Below, in pieces: positions 18,346 through 29,807 of a DNA stretch of 64,000 bases (the stretch's first letter is position 1; every line of letters starts with the position of its first letter). Both the position numbers and the translations under genes were made by a program. Below the pieces are notes generated by a model. It was not told the origin of the DNA. It worked only from the letters and a program-made list of their open reading frames with translations, and did no database searches. The stretch comes from Halomonas stenophila (GTDB lineage: Bacteria; Pseudomonadota; Gammaproteobacteria; Pseudomonadales; Halomonadaceae). Where the stretch lies: the NCBI RefSeq assembly GCF_014192275.1, contig NZ_JACHXR010000001.1, positions 682,001 to 746,000 of the forward strand, given 5' to 3'.

Positions 18346-19227
18346 TCACCCCTCACTCTTCACCCCCAGCGCCATGGCGTCGTGCATCTCGGCGGCGAGC
18401 AGGGTGTTCTCGAGCAGCGAGGCGACGGTCATGGGGCCGACGCCGCCGGGGACCGGGGTGATGTAGCTGGCGCGGGCGGCGGCGGGCTCGAAATCGACAT
18501 CGCCGATCAGGCGGCCGTCCTCCTGGCGGTTGATGCCCACGTCGATGACGATGGCGTCGTCGCGCACCCACTCGCCCTTGACCAGCCCGGGCTGGCCGAC
18601 CGCGACCACCAGCAGCTCGGCCCGGCGCACGTGCTCCTCGAGGTTGCGGGTGAAGCGGTGGCACACGGTGGTGGTGCAACCGGCCAGCATCAGCTCCAGC
18701 GCCATGGGGCGGCCGACGATGTTGGAGGCGCCGACCACGGTGGCGTCCAGGCCGCGCACCTTGAGCCCGGTCTCCTGCAGCAGGGTGATCACCCCCTTGG
18801 GCGTGCAGGGGCGCAGCAGCGGCAGGCGCTGGGCCAGGCGCCCCAGGTTGTAGGGGTGGAAGCCATCGACGTCCTTGTGCGGCAGGATGCGTTCGAGGAT
18901 CGGCCGCGGATCGAGGTGCTCGGGAAGCGGCAGCTGGACCAGGATGCCGTCCACGCTCGGGTCGGCATTGAGCTCGTCGACCAGCTGCTCCAGGTCGGCC
19001 TGGGAGGTCTCGGCGGGCAGCTGGTGCTTGATCGAGTGGATGCCGGCCTCCTCGCAGGCGCGCTGCTTGTTGCGCACGTAGACCGCGGAGGCCGGGTCCT
19101 CGCCCACCAGCACGACGGCGAGTCCCGGGGAGCGCGCGCCGGCCTCGCGGCGTGCCTGCACCTGGCGTGCGACCTGCTGGCGGACTCGGGCGGCAATGGA
19201 CTTGCCATCGATCAGTTGGGCGGTCAT
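18346..19227 (-). CDS. folD: methylenetetrahydrofolate dehydrogenase / cyclohydrolase
   Basis: 293 aa bifunctional enzyme that oxidises 5,10-methylene-THF with NADP and hydrolyses the methenyl form to 10-formyl-THF. Visible are the catalytic lysine in [14 protein letters not shown] near residue 56, [25 protein letters not shown], the cofactor loop [14 protein letters not shown] and [12 protein letters not shown]. The chosen start MTAQLIDGK has GAGGGAAG ahead of it; the open frame to 19305 adds an unconserved leader. The sequence is of the housekeeping type. A second, divergent copy is encoded at 29808-30740. Confidence 0.95.
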   Translation of the reverse strand: MTAQLIDGKSIAARVRQQVARQVQARREAGARSPGLAVVLVGEDPASAVYVRNKQRACEEAGIHSIKHQLPAETSQADLEQLVDELNADPSVDGILVQLPLPEHLDPRPILERILPHKDVDGFHPYNLGRLAQRLPLLRPCTPKGVITLLQETGLKVRGLDATVVGASNIVGRPMALELMLAGCTTTVCHRFTRNLEEHVRRAELLVVAVGQPGLVKGEWVRDDAIVIDVGINRQEDGRLIGDVDFEPAAARASYITPVPGGVGPMTVASLLENTLLAAEMHDAMALGVKSEG

Positions 19228-19343
19228 CGAACTTCCCTCTGGTGGTCGGGTGATGAAGGTGATGAAAGAGGAAGGCGATTTTCGCATGACCGGGCGTCCA
19301 GGCAAAGCGGCGGGCTAAGCGCCTGATGAGTGGGCATTGTGGC

Positions 19344-19371
19344 TTGACGCGGGCGGAGAGTCCCGTAGAAT
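19344..19371 (+). promoter_or_regulatory. sigma-70-type promoter for the tRNA cluster
   Basis: TTGACG (19344-19349) and TAGAAT (19366-19371) are 16 bp apart and 54 bp ahead of tRNA-Pro. Confidence 0.6.
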
Positions 19372-19424
19372 ACGCAGCGCTTGACGAGGCCCCTGCGGCG
19401 GCGTCAGGGCCGTGCAAGAGCCGG

Positions 19425-19501
19425 CGGGGTGTAGCGCAGTCTGGTAGCGCGCCTGCTTTGGGAGCAGGATGTCGGGGGTTCGAATCCCTCCACCCCGACC
19501 A
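19425..19501 (+). tRNA. tRNA-Pro (TGG)
   Basis: 77 nt with a CGGGGTG/CACCCCG acceptor stem and encoded CCA. The anticodon stem CCTGC/GCAGG holds the loop TTTGGGA, so the anticodon is TGG. The T-arm GGTTCGAATCC is intact. Confidence 0.97.
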
Positions 19502-19569
19502 CAAGCTATTGATTGAATTGAAATAAATTTCATCATTGGCTTGCGGTCAGGCGCTCGGGAACGTAGAAT

Positions 19570-19646
19570 GCGCCCATAGCTCAACCGGATAGAGCAACGG
19601 CCTTCTAAGCCGTAGGTTGCAGGTTCGAGTCCTGCTGGGCGCGCCA
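19570..19646 (+). tRNA. tRNA-Arg (TCT)
   Basis: 77 nt with GCGCCCA/TGGGCGC acceptor arms and encoded CCA. The anticodon loop CTTCTAA gives TCT, reading AGA, a rare codon in this GC-rich genome. Confidence 0.97.
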
Positions 19647-19699
19647 CGCCAGGTGGTGGCTTCCGGCGCTCGGATCGTTCGGTCGGGCAGTGTCGAAAT

Positions 19700-19775
19700 G
19701 GTGGATGTAGCTCAGTGGTAGAGCCCCGGATTGTGGCTCCGGTGGTCGTGGGTTCGATCCCCATCATCCACCCCA
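19700..19775 (+). tRNA. tRNA-His (GTG), copy 1
   Basis: GTGGATG/CATCCAC acceptor stem with the His-specific extra G at -1 opposite the discriminator C, and encoded CCA. The anticodon loop TTGTGGC gives GTG. Confidence 0.97.
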
Positions 19776-19798
19776 TCTCGACACGATCTCCAGGCAGT

Positions 19799-19874
19799 GG
19801 TGGATGTAGCTCAGTGGTAGAGCCCCGGATTGTGGCTCCGGTGGTCGTGGGTTCGATCCCCATCATCCACCCCA
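19799..19874 (+). tRNA. tRNA-His (GTG), copy 2
   Basis: Identical to the copy 99 bp upstream over the whole tRNA, including the G at -1 and CCA. This indicates a tandem duplication kept identical. Confidence 0.97.
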
Positions 19875-20004
19875 TTGCCTCCCTCTTCTATTATTTCCCC
19901 ATGCAGTGACTCGTTGACCCGTATCGCGGCGCACCCTCGTGCGTGGCGCTTTTCGCGTTGGCAGAGCCGCGCCGGGCCGGTGGCGGGAGAATCTGCGCCT
20001 CCCC

Positions 20005-20033
20005 CTTGTCTATAAGGTGGCATGCCCCCATCT
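20005..20033 (+). promoter_or_regulatory. sigma-32-like heat-shock promoter upstream of tig
   Basis: CTTGTCT (20005-20011), a 14-bp spacer and CCCCATCT (20026-20033) fit the sigma-32 pattern CTTGAAA-N11-16-CCCCATnT, with a complete match at -10. It is about 100 bp ahead of the trigger factor ATG. Confidence 0.6.
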
Positions 20034-20136
20034 GTTCAGCCATGGCGCTTGCCACTGCCCGATGGGATTCATAGAATTCCCTCCTTTGAACGTTTCACGC
20101 ATTCCACAGAACGCCCCAGTCGGTAGAGGACAATTC

Positions 20137-21495
20137 ATGCAAGTTTCCGTCGATACGACCTCCCAGATTGAACGCCGCATCAAGGTGCAGGTGCCGGCCG
20201 CCGAGATCGATGAGGCCGTTGCCGCCCGTCTCAAGGACGCCGCCAAGAACGTGCGCATGGATGGTTTCCGCAAGGGCAGGGTGCCGATGTCGGTGATCCG
20301 TCAGCGTTACGGCAGCGAGGTCCGCAACGAGGTGGTCGGCGAAGTGATGCGCGAGCGCTACGTGCGCGCCATCACCGACGAGAACCTCAACCCGGCCGGT
20401 TATCCGCAGATCGAGGCCGAGGTCAACGAGACCGGCAAGGATCTCGAGTTCACCGCGACCCTCGAGGTGTACCCCGAGGTCGAGCTGGCCTCCATCGAGG
20501 GCGCCGAGGTCGAGCGCCCCGTGGTCGAGGTGACCGACGCCGACGTCGACGAGATGATCGAGACCCTGCGCAAGCAGAACGCCGGCTGGGAAGAGGTCGA
20601 GCGGGCCGCCGAGGACGGCGACCAGCTGACCATCGACTTCCAGGGCTACCTGGGCGACGAGCCGTTCGAGGGCGGCAGCGCCGAGGGCCACGACCTGGTG
20701 ATCGGTTCCGACAGCTTCATCCCCGGCTTCGAGGAGCAGCTCATCGGTGCCAAGGCCGGCGAGGAGAAGGAGCTCAAGGTCACCTTCCCCGACGACTACC
20801 AGGCCGAGCACCTGGCCGGTCAGGAGGCGACCTTCCAGGTCAAGGTCCATGCGATCAAGGCCCAGGCCCTGCCCGAGGTGGACGCGGAGTTCGCCAAGCA
20901 GTTCGGCGTCGAGGACGGCGACCTGGACAAGTTCCGTGACGAGATCACCAGGAACATGCAGCGCGAGGCCGAGCAGGCGGTGGACAACCGCGTCAAGCAG
21001 CAGGTCCTCGAGGCGCTGAAGCAGGCCAACGACATCCCGGTCCCGCAGGCCCTGATCCAGCAGGAGACCGACGGCCTCAAGCGCCAGGCGGCCCAGCAAT
21101 TCGGCCTCGGCGAGGACTTCGACGTCAGCCAGCTGCCCGACGAGCTGTTCGCCGAGCAGGCCAAGAGCCGGGTGCAGATCGGCCTGCTGCTGGCCGAGGT
21201 GATCAAGTCCGGCGAGCTCGACGCCTCCGACGACGAGATCAAGGCCAAGGTCGAGGAACTGGCCCAGCAGTATCAGGACCCGCAGCAGGTGGTCGACTAC
21301 TACATGGGCAACGACCAGATGAAAAGTCAGGTCAAGTCCGCCATTCTTGAGGAGAAGGCGGTCGATGCCCTGCTCGAGCAGGCCACCGTCAAGGACGTCG
21401 AGATGGGCTATCAGGAGGCACTCGCCGCGGCCCAGCAACAGGGCGGCGACGCCGAAGAGGCCGACGAGGCCGAGGGTGAAGCCAGTCAGGCCTGA
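20137..21495 (+). CDS. tig: trigger factor (ribosome-bound chaperone and peptidyl-prolyl isomerase)
   Basis: 452 aa. It binds at the ribosomal exit tunnel through the N-terminal domain, where the signature GFRKGRVP appears near residue 44, and shields nascent chains. The FKBP-like domain spans about residues 150-240 (DGDQLTIDFQGYLGDEPFEGG, FEEQLIGAKAGEEKELKVTFP) and is followed by helical C-terminal arms. The tail is very acidic (EEADEAEGEASQA), in keeping with a halophile. The start at 20137 has AGAGGA six bases upstream. It leads the tig-clpP-clpX cluster. Confidence 0.97.
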   Translation: MQVSVDTTSQIERRIKVQVPAAEIDEAVAARLKDAAKNVRMDGFRKGRVPMSVIRQRYGSEVRNEVVGEVMRERYVRAITDENLNPAGYPQIEAEVNETGKDLEFTATLEVYPEVELASIEGAEVERPVVEVTDADVDEMIETLRKQNAGWEEVERAAEDGDQLTIDFQGYLGDEPFEGGSAEGHDLVIGSDSFIPGFEEQLIGAKAGEEKELKVTFPDDYQAEHLAGQEATFQVKVHAIKAQALPEVDAEFAKQFGVEDGDLDKFRDEITRNMQREAEQAVDNRVKQQVLEALKQANDIPVPQALIQQETDGLKRQAAQQFGLGEDFDVSQLPDELFAEQAKSRVQIGLLLAEVIKSGELDASDDEIKAKVEELAQQYQDPQQVVDYYMGNDQMKSQVKSAILEEKAVDALLEQATVKDVEMGYQEALAAAQQQGGDAEEADEAEGEASQA

Positions 21496-21585
21496 TCCCC
21501 GTCCCGGCCCTCCCGTTCGGTCGCCCGCGGCCGGACGGGGTGTCAGGCGTCGCTTCCATACACCGGATGCAAGGACATCACCCAG

Positions 21586-22206
21586 ATGAGCAACGAGTTC
21601 GATATCCAATCCGCCGGCGGCCTGGTCCCGATGGTGGTCGAACAGAGCGCACGCGGCGAGCGGGCCTACGACATCTATTCCCGCCTGCTCAAGGAGCGCG
21701 TGATCTTCCTGGTGGGGCCGGTGGAAGACTACATGGCCAACCTGCTGGTGGCCCAGCTGCTGTTCCTCGAGTCCGAGAACCCGGACAAGGACGTGCACCT
21801 CTACATCAACTCCCCGGGCGGCTCGGTCACCGCGGGGATGTCGGTCTATGACACCATGCAGTTCATCAAGCCCGACGTCTCCACCGTGTGCATCGGCCAG
21901 GCGGCGAGCATGGGCGCGCTGCTGCTGGCCGGGGGCGCGGCGGGCAAGCGCTACTGCCTGCCCCACTCGCGGATGATGATCCACCAGCCGCTCGGCGGCT
22001 ACCAGGGTCAGGCCTCGGACATCGAGATCCATACCCGCGAGATCCTCGGCATCCGCGATCGTCTCAACCAGATCCTGGCGCACCACACCGGCCAGGACTT
22101 CGAGACCATCGCCCGGGATACCGACCGCGACAACTTCATGGACGGTGCGCAGGCCGCGGAGTATGGCCTGATCGATGCCGTGCTGGATAAGCGGCCGACA
22201 TCCTGA
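21586..22206 (+). CDS. clpP: ATP-dependent Clp protease proteolytic subunit
   Basis: 206 aa serine protease that forms a double-heptamer barrel fed by ClpX or ClpA. The catalytic Ser lies in [14 protein letters not shown] near residue 110, His in [11 protein letters not shown] near 133, and Asp in DTDRDNFM near 184. [16 protein letters not shown] is the conserved oxyanion and strand region. It lies 90 bp after tig and 76 bp before clpX on the same strand, the common proteobacterial order. Confidence 0.97.
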   Translation: MSNEFDIQSAGGLVPMVVEQSARGERAYDIYSRLLKERVIFLVGPVEDYMANLLVAQLLFLESENPDKDVHLYINSPGGSVTAGMSVYDTMQFIKPDVSTVCIGQAASMGALLLAGGAAGKRYCLPHSRMMIHQPLGGYQGQASDIEIHTREILGIRDRLNQILAHHTGQDFETIARDTDRDNFMDGAQAAEYGLIDAVLDKRPTS

Positions 22207-22282
22207 TAGCGTGAAATCATCCACGCTCTGATTACGTGATTCCCGGCGGCCCCTGCGCCGCCGCTGCGAAAGAGGTACGCGA

Positions 22283-23563
22283 ATGGCCGACGGCAAAGGC
22301 AAGGACGAAGGCGGCAAGCTGCTGTACTGCTCGTTCTGCGGCAAGAACCAGAACGAGGTGCGCAAGCTGATTGCCGGCCCGTCCGTCTATATCTGCGATG
22401 AGTGTGTCGACCTGTGCAACGACATCATTCGCGAGGAGGTGCTCGATGCCGATGCCGAGAGCGACGAGGAGCGTCTGCCGGCCCCCCGCGAGATTCGTCA
22501 CACCCTCGACGACTACGTGATCGGCCAGGACCGCGCCAAGATGGTGCTGTCGGTGGCGGTCTACAATCACTACAAGCGGCTGCGCTACGGCGTGAAGGGC
22601 GACGAGGTGGAGCTCGGCAAGTCGAACATCCTGCTGATCGGGCCCACCGGCAGCGGCAAGACGCTGCTGGCCGAGACCCTCGCCCGGCTGCTCAACGTGC
22701 CGTTCACCATCGCCGACGCCACCACCCTGACCGAGGCGGGCTATGTGGGGGAGGATGTCGAGAACATCATCCAGAAGCTGCTGCAGAAGTGCGACTATGA
22801 CGTCGACAAGGCTCAGCGCGGCATCGTCTACATCGACGAGATCGACAAGATCTCGCGCAAGTCGGATAACCCCTCCATCACCCGGGACGTCTCGGGGGAG
22901 GGCGTGCAGCAGGCCCTGCTCAAGCTGATCGAGGGCACCACTGCCTCGGTGCCGCCCCAGGGCGGGCGCAAGCATCCGCAGCAGGAGTTCCTGCAGGTCG
23001 ACACCGGCAACATCCTGTTCATCGTCGGCGGCGCCTTCGCCGGCCTCGACAAGGTGATCCGGGATCGCGCCGAGAAGGGCGGCATCGGCTTCAATGCCGA
23101 GGTCAAGAGCAAGGACGAGACCAAGGGCGTCGGCGACCTGCTGCTCGAGGTGGAGCCCGAGGACCTGGTCAAGTTCGGTCTGATCCCCGAGTTCGTCGGC
23201 CGCCTGCCGGTGATCGCGACCCTCACCGAGCTCACCGAGGATGCGCTGATCCAGATCCTCACCGAGCCGAAGAACTCGCTGGTCAAGCAGTACGGCCGGC
23301 TGTTCGAGATGGAGGGCGTGGAGCTCGACTTCCGCGAGGACGCCCTGCGCGCGGTGGCCGGCAAGGCCATGGCCCGCAAGACCGGGGCCCGCGGCCTGCG
23401 CTCCATCCTCGAGTCGGTGCTGCTCGACACCATGTACGAGATTCCGTCCCTGGAGGGGGTCAGCAAGGTGGTGATCGATGCCTCGGTGATCGCCGGCGAG
23501 AGCGAGCCGCTGCTGATCTATTCCCAGCAGGAGCAGCCGCGGGTCGACGGTACCGACGGCTAG
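22283..23563 (+). CDS. clpX: ATP-dependent Clp protease unfoldase subunit
   Basis: 426 aa AAA+ unfoldase. The N-terminal zinc-binding domain has Cys pairs in CSFCGKNQ and ICDECVDLC. Walker A is [15 protein letters not shown] near residue 118, the pore-region sequence is AGYVGEDVE, Walker B is [10 protein letters not shown] near residue 182, and the IGF tripeptide that docks on ClpP lies in [10 protein letters not shown] near residue 270. It delivers tagged substrates to the ClpP chamber. A terminator separates it from lon. Confidence 0.97.
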   Translation: MADGKGKDEGGKLLYCSFCGKNQNEVRKLIAGPSVYICDECVDLCNDIIREEVLDADAESDEERLPAPREIRHTLDDYVIGQDRAKMVLSVAVYNHYKRLRYGVKGDEVELGKSNILLIGPTGSGKTLLAETLARLLNVPFTIADATTLTEAGYVGEDVENIIQKLLQKCDYDVDKAQRGIVYIDEIDKISRKSDNPSITRDVSGEGVQQALLKLIEGTTASVPPQGGRKHPQQEFLQVDTGNILFIVGGAFAGLDKVIRDRAEKGGIGFNAEVKSKDETKGVGDLLLEVEPEDLVKFGLIPEFVGRLPVIATLTELTEDALIQILTEPKNSLVKQYGRLFEMEGVELDFREDALRAVAGKAMARKTGARGLRSILESVLLDTMYEIPSLEGVSKVVIDASVIAGESEPLLIYSQQEQPRVDGTDG

Positions 23564-23615
23564 GCCGACGCGGCGCCGGTCCCGATGCGTCGGGGCGCCC
23601 GCCAGCCTGCCCAGC

Positions 23616-23644
23616 AAAGGGGCCGCCCAGGCGGCCCTTTTCTT
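23616..23644 (+). terminator. Rho-independent terminator after clpX
   Basis: A GC hairpin (AAAGGGGCCGCC ... GGCGGCCCTTT with one bulged G) ends in a TTTTCTTT tract, 52 bp past the clpX stop. Confidence 0.8.
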
Positions 23645-23664
23645 TGCGCCGCCGCCGCGCCGGC

Positions 23665-23692
23665 CTTGTAATGCCGCGCCGGCGCCCCCACT
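23665..23692 (+). promoter_or_regulatory. sigma-32-like heat-shock promoter upstream of lon
   Basis: CTTGTAA (23665-23671), a 14-bp spacer and CCCCACT (23686-23692), 38 bp before the lon ATG. Spacing equals that of the candidate upstream of tig. Confidence 0.6.
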
Positions 23693-23730
23693 CCCCTGGT
23701 ATCCCATTGATCGTTTGAGGAACGTCTGCG

Positions 23731-26139
<2,409 letters not shown>

Positions 26140-26151
26140 TGACATTTTTTG

Positions 26152-26185
26152 CCATCATGTCGGGGCAGGAATCCCGGCATGATGG
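26152..26185. terminator. hairpin after lon
   Basis: CCATCATGTCGGG and CCCGGCATGATGG pair over 13 positions with one wobble around an 8-base loop. The T6 run lies on the 5' side (26145-26150), so plus-strand intrinsic termination is uncertain. Confidence 0.5.
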
Positions 26186-26205
26186 GGATTGTCAGGGATG
26201 CTTGC

Positions 26206-26235
26206 TTGACAGGCCTTTTATCGCATTGCTATAAA
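26206..26235 (+). promoter_or_regulatory. sigma-70 promoter of hupB
   Basis: A consensus -35 TTGACA (26206-26211), an 18-bp spacer and TATAAA (26230-26235) lie in an AT-rich gap about 80 bp before the hupB GTG. Confidence 0.75.
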
Positions 26236-26317
26236 TTACCGCCATGCTGTGATCGCGTCAGTCAGCCGTAAGTCTCGCCGATTAGAGCCAATTTACGAAA
26301 CAGTCAAGGGGTGAAGT

Positions 26318-26590
26318 GTGAACAAATCCGAGCTGATCGAAGCCATTGCCGCGTCTGCCGACATTCCCAAGGCAGCCGCCTCTCGCGCGCTGGATGCCAT
26401 GGTCGACACCGTGGCCGACAGCCTGAAGAAGGGCGACAGCGTTTCCCTGGTGGGTTTCGGCACTTTCACCGTCAAGGAGCGTGCGGCCCGCACCGGGCGC
26501 AACCCGCAGACCGGTGAGCCGATCGAGATCAGCGCCGCCAAGGTGCCGAGCTTCAAGGCCGGCAAGGCGCTCAAGGATTCCGTCAACTGA
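26318..26590 (+). CDS. hupB: DNA-binding protein HU, beta type
   Basis: 90 aa histone-like protein that bends and compacts DNA as a dimer. It has the N-terminal dimerisation helices ([20 protein letters not shown]) and the DNA-binding beta arms with [21 protein letters not shown] and the intercalating proline in RNPQTG. The start is GTG at 26318 with AAGGGG seven bases upstream. It lies between lon and ppiD in the conserved order and has its own promoter and terminator, fitting high expression. Confidence 0.96.
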   Translation: MNKSELIEAIAASADIPKAAASRALDAMVDTVADSLKKGDSVSLVGFGTFTVKERAARTGRNPQTGEPIEISAAKVPSFKAGKALKDSVN

Positions 26591-26629
26591 GGCAGCGCCG
26601 CTTGCCCAGTCATTGACGACTGATCCAGA

Positions 26630-26667
26630 ACAGGCGCACCGCGGAAGCGGTGCGCCTGTTTCTTTTT
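26630..26667 (+). terminator. Rho-independent terminator after hupB
   Basis: ACAGGCGCACCGC and GCGGTGCGCCTGT form a perfect stem around GAA, followed by TTCTTTTTTT. Confidence 0.9.
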
Positions 26668-26728
26668 TTGGCCGCGCCCTGCGCCTCCGGGTCGTCCCTT
26701 CCACGGTCGCGACCCCGACCCGGATGCG

Positions 26729-26734
26729 TATAAT
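26729..26734 (+). promoter_or_regulatory. -10 element of ppiD
   Basis: A consensus TATAAT lies 39 bp before the ppiD ATG. No good -35 is seen, so it may need an activator or a weak upstream contact. Confidence 0.45.
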
Positions 26735-26772
26735 GTGGCGCGACCCGACACACTTGATCCGCAGAGGCCTGC

Positions 26773-28593
26773 ATGCTGCAAAGTATTCGTGACCGCTCCA
26801 CCAGTTGGGGTGCCAAGATCATCATCGGCGCCGTGGTCGTGACCATGGCGCTGTTCGGCGTGGAGTCGCTGGTCGGCCTGCTGGGCAGCGATGGCGAGAC
26901 GGTCGCCGAGGTAAACGGCGAGCCGATCACCCGCCAGCAGCTGGAGCTCGAGGTCCAGCGGGCCATCCGCAGCGGCCAGGTGCCACCGGAGCAGGAGCGC
27001 CAGCTGCGCGCCCAGATGCTCGATAGCCTGGTCACCGACCGGCTGCTCACCCAGTACGCCGAAACGGGGGGGCTGCACCTGTCCGAGACACAGCTCGACC
27101 AGCTCATCGTCGGCCTGCCGGAGTTCCAGGACGCGGAGGGGCGCTTCGACCGTGAGCTGTTCCGCAACCGGCTGGCCAGCGCCGGCTTCACGCCGCTGTC
27201 GTTCCGTCAGCAGCTGAGGGTCGACATGAAGCGTCGCCAGCTGCAGCAGGGCCTGGCCATGAGCGAGTTCAGCCTGGACAGCGAGCAGGCGCGCCTGGCG
27301 GCGCTGCAGCGCCAGACCCGCACCTTCCGCCACCATGCCCTGGTGCCGTCCGACCTCGAGTCGGCCCCCGCGGTGAGCGATGACGAGCTGCGCGACTACT
27401 ACGAGGCGCATGCCGGCGACTACCAGCGTCCCGAGCAGGTGCGCCTGGCCTATGTGGTGCTGGACCGCCAGCGCATGGCCGAGGACGTGGAGGTCGACGA
27501 GGCGGCCCTGCGCGAGGCCTGGCAGGCCGAGGCCGCCGGCGCCGATCGCCGCGTCTCGCATATCATGGTGACCTTCGGCGACCAGCGGACCCGCGACGAG
27601 GCCGTCGCGCGCCTGGAGGAGGTCCAGGCGCGGCTGGCCGAGGGCGAGGCGTTCGCCGACCTGGCCGCCGAATTCTCCGACGACGCCTCCACCAGCGATG
27701 CCGGCGGCGACCTGGGCGTGATCAGCCGCGGCTTCTTCGGCGAGGCCTTCGAGGAGGCGGCCTTCGCCCTGTCCGAAGGGCAGGTCTCGGATATCGTCGA
27801 GACCGACAACGGCCTGCACCTGGTCAAGGTTACCGAGCTGGATCGCCCGTCCTTCGAGCAGGCTCGGGATCGCCTGGCCCGCCGGGTCGCCATGGAGCGC
27901 GTCGGCGATGCCTTCAACGAGCGGGCCCAGCGGCTGATCGACGAGAGCTTCGCCGCCGAGGACCTGGCGAGCGTGGCCGAGAGCCTCGACCTCGAGCGGC
28001 ACGAGAGCGACTGGATCGGTCGCGACGGGGCCCAGGGCGTGCTGGCCGAGCCCGGCGTCATGCGTCAGGCGTTCTCGCCGGACGTGCTGGAGGAGGGCTT
28101 CAACAGCGAGGTGATCGAGCTCGACGAGGACCGGCGCATGGTGCTGCGCGTCCTCGAGCATCGAGAGGCCACCACCCTGCCGCTCGAGGAGGTGCGCGAG
28201 CGGGTCGTCGAGGCCGTCGAGGCGCGCAAGGCTCGCCAGGCCCTCGAGGCCAGGGCCGAGGAGATGCTCGCTTCCCTGCGCGACGGCGAGTCGCTGGACC
28301 TCGACTGGCAGCGTGAGGACGCCCTGAGCCGCCAGGCCGGCAGCGACCTGGCCGAGCCGGTGATCGAGAGCGTCTTCCGCCTGCCGCATCCGGCCGACGG
28401 CGAGACCGTCTATGGCCACGCCGTGGATGGCCAGCGCGTGGTGCTGATCGCCCTGGAGCAGGTGACCGAGGGCGAGCCCGACGCGCAGATCGAGTCCTTC
28501 GTGGCGCGCATGGCCGAGCAGCTGCGCTCCCAGGCGGCCATCACCGGCCTGCTGGACCACCTGCGCGACCAGGCCGAGATCACCCGGCCCTGA
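26773..28593 (+). CDS. ppiD: periplasmic folding chaperone PpiD (SurA_N / parvulin)
   Basis: 606 aa. A single N-terminal membrane anchor (IIIGAVVVTMALFGVESLVGLL, about residues 17-40) holds the protein in the inner membrane with the rest in the periplasm. A SurA_N chaperone region follows, then a parvulin-like PpiC domain near residues 255-360 (RRVSHIMVTFGD, FADLAAEFSDDASTSDAGGDLG, GLHLVKVTELD) and a long helical tail. It helps newly exported proteins leave the Sec translocon. PpiD parvulin domains are often catalytically poor. The protein is strongly acidic. A terminator lies about 30 bp past the stop. Confidence 0.93.
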   Translation: MLQSIRDRSTSWGAKIIIGAVVVTMALFGVESLVGLLGSDGETVAEVNGEPITRQQLELEVQRAIRSGQVPPEQERQLRAQMLDSLVTDRLLTQYAETGGLHLSETQLDQLIVGLPEFQDAEGRFDRELFRNRLASAGFTPLSFRQQLRVDMKRRQLQQGLAMSEFSLDSEQARLAALQRQTRTFRHHALVPSDLESAPAVSDDELRDYYEAHAGDYQRPEQVRLAYVVLDRQRMAEDVEVDEAALREAWQAEAAGADRRVSHIMVTFGDQRTRDEAVARLEEVQARLAEGEAFADLAAEFSDDASTSDAGGDLGVISRGFFGEAFEEAAFALSEGQVSDIVETDNGLHLVKVTELDRPSFEQARDRLARRVAMERVGDAFNERAQRLIDESFAAEDLASVAESLDLERHESDWIGRDGAQGVLAEPGVMRQAFSPDVLEEGFNSEVIELDEDRRMVLRVLEHREATTLPLEEVRERVVEAVEARKARQALEARAEEMLASLRDGESLDLDWQREDALSRQAGSDLAEPVIESVFRLPHPADGETVYGHAVDGQRVVLIALEQVTEGEPDAQIESFVARMAEQLRSQAAITGLLDHLRDQAEITRP

Positions 28594-28622
28594 GGGCCGG
28601 CCCGGCCTCGCAGGGAGCGAGA

Positions 28623-28646
28623 GAGGGGGCCGCGGCCCCCTTTTTC
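28623..28646 (+). terminator. Rho-independent terminator after ppiD
   Basis: A GGGGGCCG/CGGCCCCC perfect palindrome (28625-28640) followed by TTTTT. Confidence 0.88.
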
Positions 28647-28656
28647 GTCCCGGGAT

Positions 28657-28673
28657 GTTATACCGTTATCTTG
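28657..28673 (+). promoter_or_regulatory. 17-bp shared motif upstream of the G3E GTPase
   Basis: TGTTATACCGTTATCTT lies about 85 bp before the GTPase start and recurs exactly at 43057-43073. The left half ATGTTATA equals a Zur half-site, but the right half is not its mirror; GTTAT recurs 8 bp apart instead. It could be an operator. Confidence 0.4.
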
Positions 28674-28756
28674 ATGGGCTTCCAACGCTCGCCGGGCCCC
28701 GACGCGCTCCCGGCTCCCGGGCCGATTTCGTCAACCGTTTCGCAGGGAGGCATGCC

Positions 28757-29776
28757 ATGACCCCGACACCCCTCGCCGACATTCCTGTCCACGTCGTCAC
28801 CGGCTTCCTGGGCGGCGGCAAGAGTTCGCTGATTCGCCATTGGCTGGCCGGCAAGCCCGCGGGCGAGCGCTGGGCGGTGTTGATCAACGAGTTCGGCCGG
28901 GTGGGCATCGACCAGGCGCTGCTGGCCGGGCGCGACGACGTGGTGGTCAAGGCGCTGCCGGGCGGCTGCCTGTGCTGCCAGCTGGCCGTGGTCCTGAAGG
29001 CGACGCTGGTCGAGCTGCTGCGCCGCGAGCGTCCGGACCGCCTGATCATCGAACCCTCGGGGCTCGGCCATCCCGGCGGGCTGCTGGAGCTGCTGCGCGG
29101 CGAGGCCTTCGCCGACGTGCTCAGGCTCCAGGAGGTCATCGCGGTGCTCGATCCCCGGCGTCTCGATGATCCTCGGGCCAGGCACCACCAGACCTTCCGC
29201 GACCAGCTGGCGCTCGCCGACGGCGTCGCCCTGACCATGACCGATCTGGCCAGCGCGGCCCAGGTCGCCGCCGCCCGGCGCTGGATCGCCGAGCTGGACG
29301 GGGCGGTGGCGTGGATCGAGGAGGCGCCCCATGGGCGGCTGCCGGATGCCCGCCGGCCGGCGTCGGCCGGCCGCCACCAGCTGGGAGGCATGGTCTACCG
29401 CCCGGCGGCGCACCGGGCCCTGCTCGAGGCATCGGGGGGCGCGCCAGACGGCGAGCGCTCACCGATGCCGGGGGCGCCGGTCAGGGAGACGGGAAGGGCG
29501 CTCGATCACGTCAGCCTGGGCTGGCGCTGGCATGCCGAGGAGGTCTTCTCGCGCCCGGCGCTGGAGGCGTGCCTGGCGGCGCTTCCCGCCGGGGTACGGG
29601 TCAAGGGCGTCTTCCATGCCGCCGATGGCTGGTGGAGCTACAACCGGGTCGAGGGCGACGAGCCCGCCGTGCCCAGCGACTGGCGGCGCGATTCCCGTCT
29701 CGAGCTCATCGGTGCGCCCGGCACCCTGCCGGATGCCGAGGCCCTGGAGGCCGAGCTGGCCGGCTGTCGCGTGTGA
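28757..29776 (+). CDS. G3E-family (COG0523/CobW-like) metal-associated GTPase
   Basis: 339 aa. It has a P-loop GFLGGGKSSLIRHWL near residue 20, the metal-binding motif GGCLCC near residue 74, and a C-terminal domain with GVRVKGVFHAADGWWSYN. COG0523 proteins are GTP-dependent metallochaperones (zinc, cobalt or iron); zinc-linked members are often Zur-controlled. The ATG at 28757 has GGGAGG ten bases upstream. It converges with a second folD; zinc-linked paralogue sets often include duplicated folate enzymes such as FolE2, but FolD is not a classical member. Metal identity is not evident. Confidence 0.87.
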   Translation: MTPTPLADIPVHVVTGFLGGGKSSLIRHWLAGKPAGERWAVLINEFGRVGIDQALLAGRDDVVVKALPGGCLCCQLAVVLKATLVELLRRERPDRLIIEPSGLGHPGGLLELLRGEAFADVLRLQEVIAVLDPRRLDDPRARHHQTFRDQLALADGVALTMTDLASAAQVAAARRWIAELDGAVAWIEEAPHGRLPDARRPASAGRHQLGGMVYRPAAHRALLEASGGAPDGERSPMPGAPVRETGRALDHVSLGWRWHAEEVFSRPALEACLAALPAGVRVKGVFHAADGWWSYNRVEGDEPAVPSDWRRDSRLELIGAPGTLPDAEALEAELAGCRV

Positions 29777-29807
29777 GGGCTGCTGATGGTCCGGCGGCTG
29801 GCCGGCG

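Noticed and set aside
19541..19569. TTGCGG-N17-TAGAAT as a promoter of tRNA-Arg
   Set aside because: The -10 box ends at the base before the tRNA, so transcription would begin inside the mature tRNA.
20095..22365. 756-residue open frame on the minus strand opposite tig and clpP
   Set aside because: It is a mirror of GC-rich coding DNA: rich in Leu, Val, Asp, Gly and His, with no ribosome site, and fully overlapped by two certain genes. Similar long minus-strand frames opposite clpX, lon and ppiD were rejected for the same reason.
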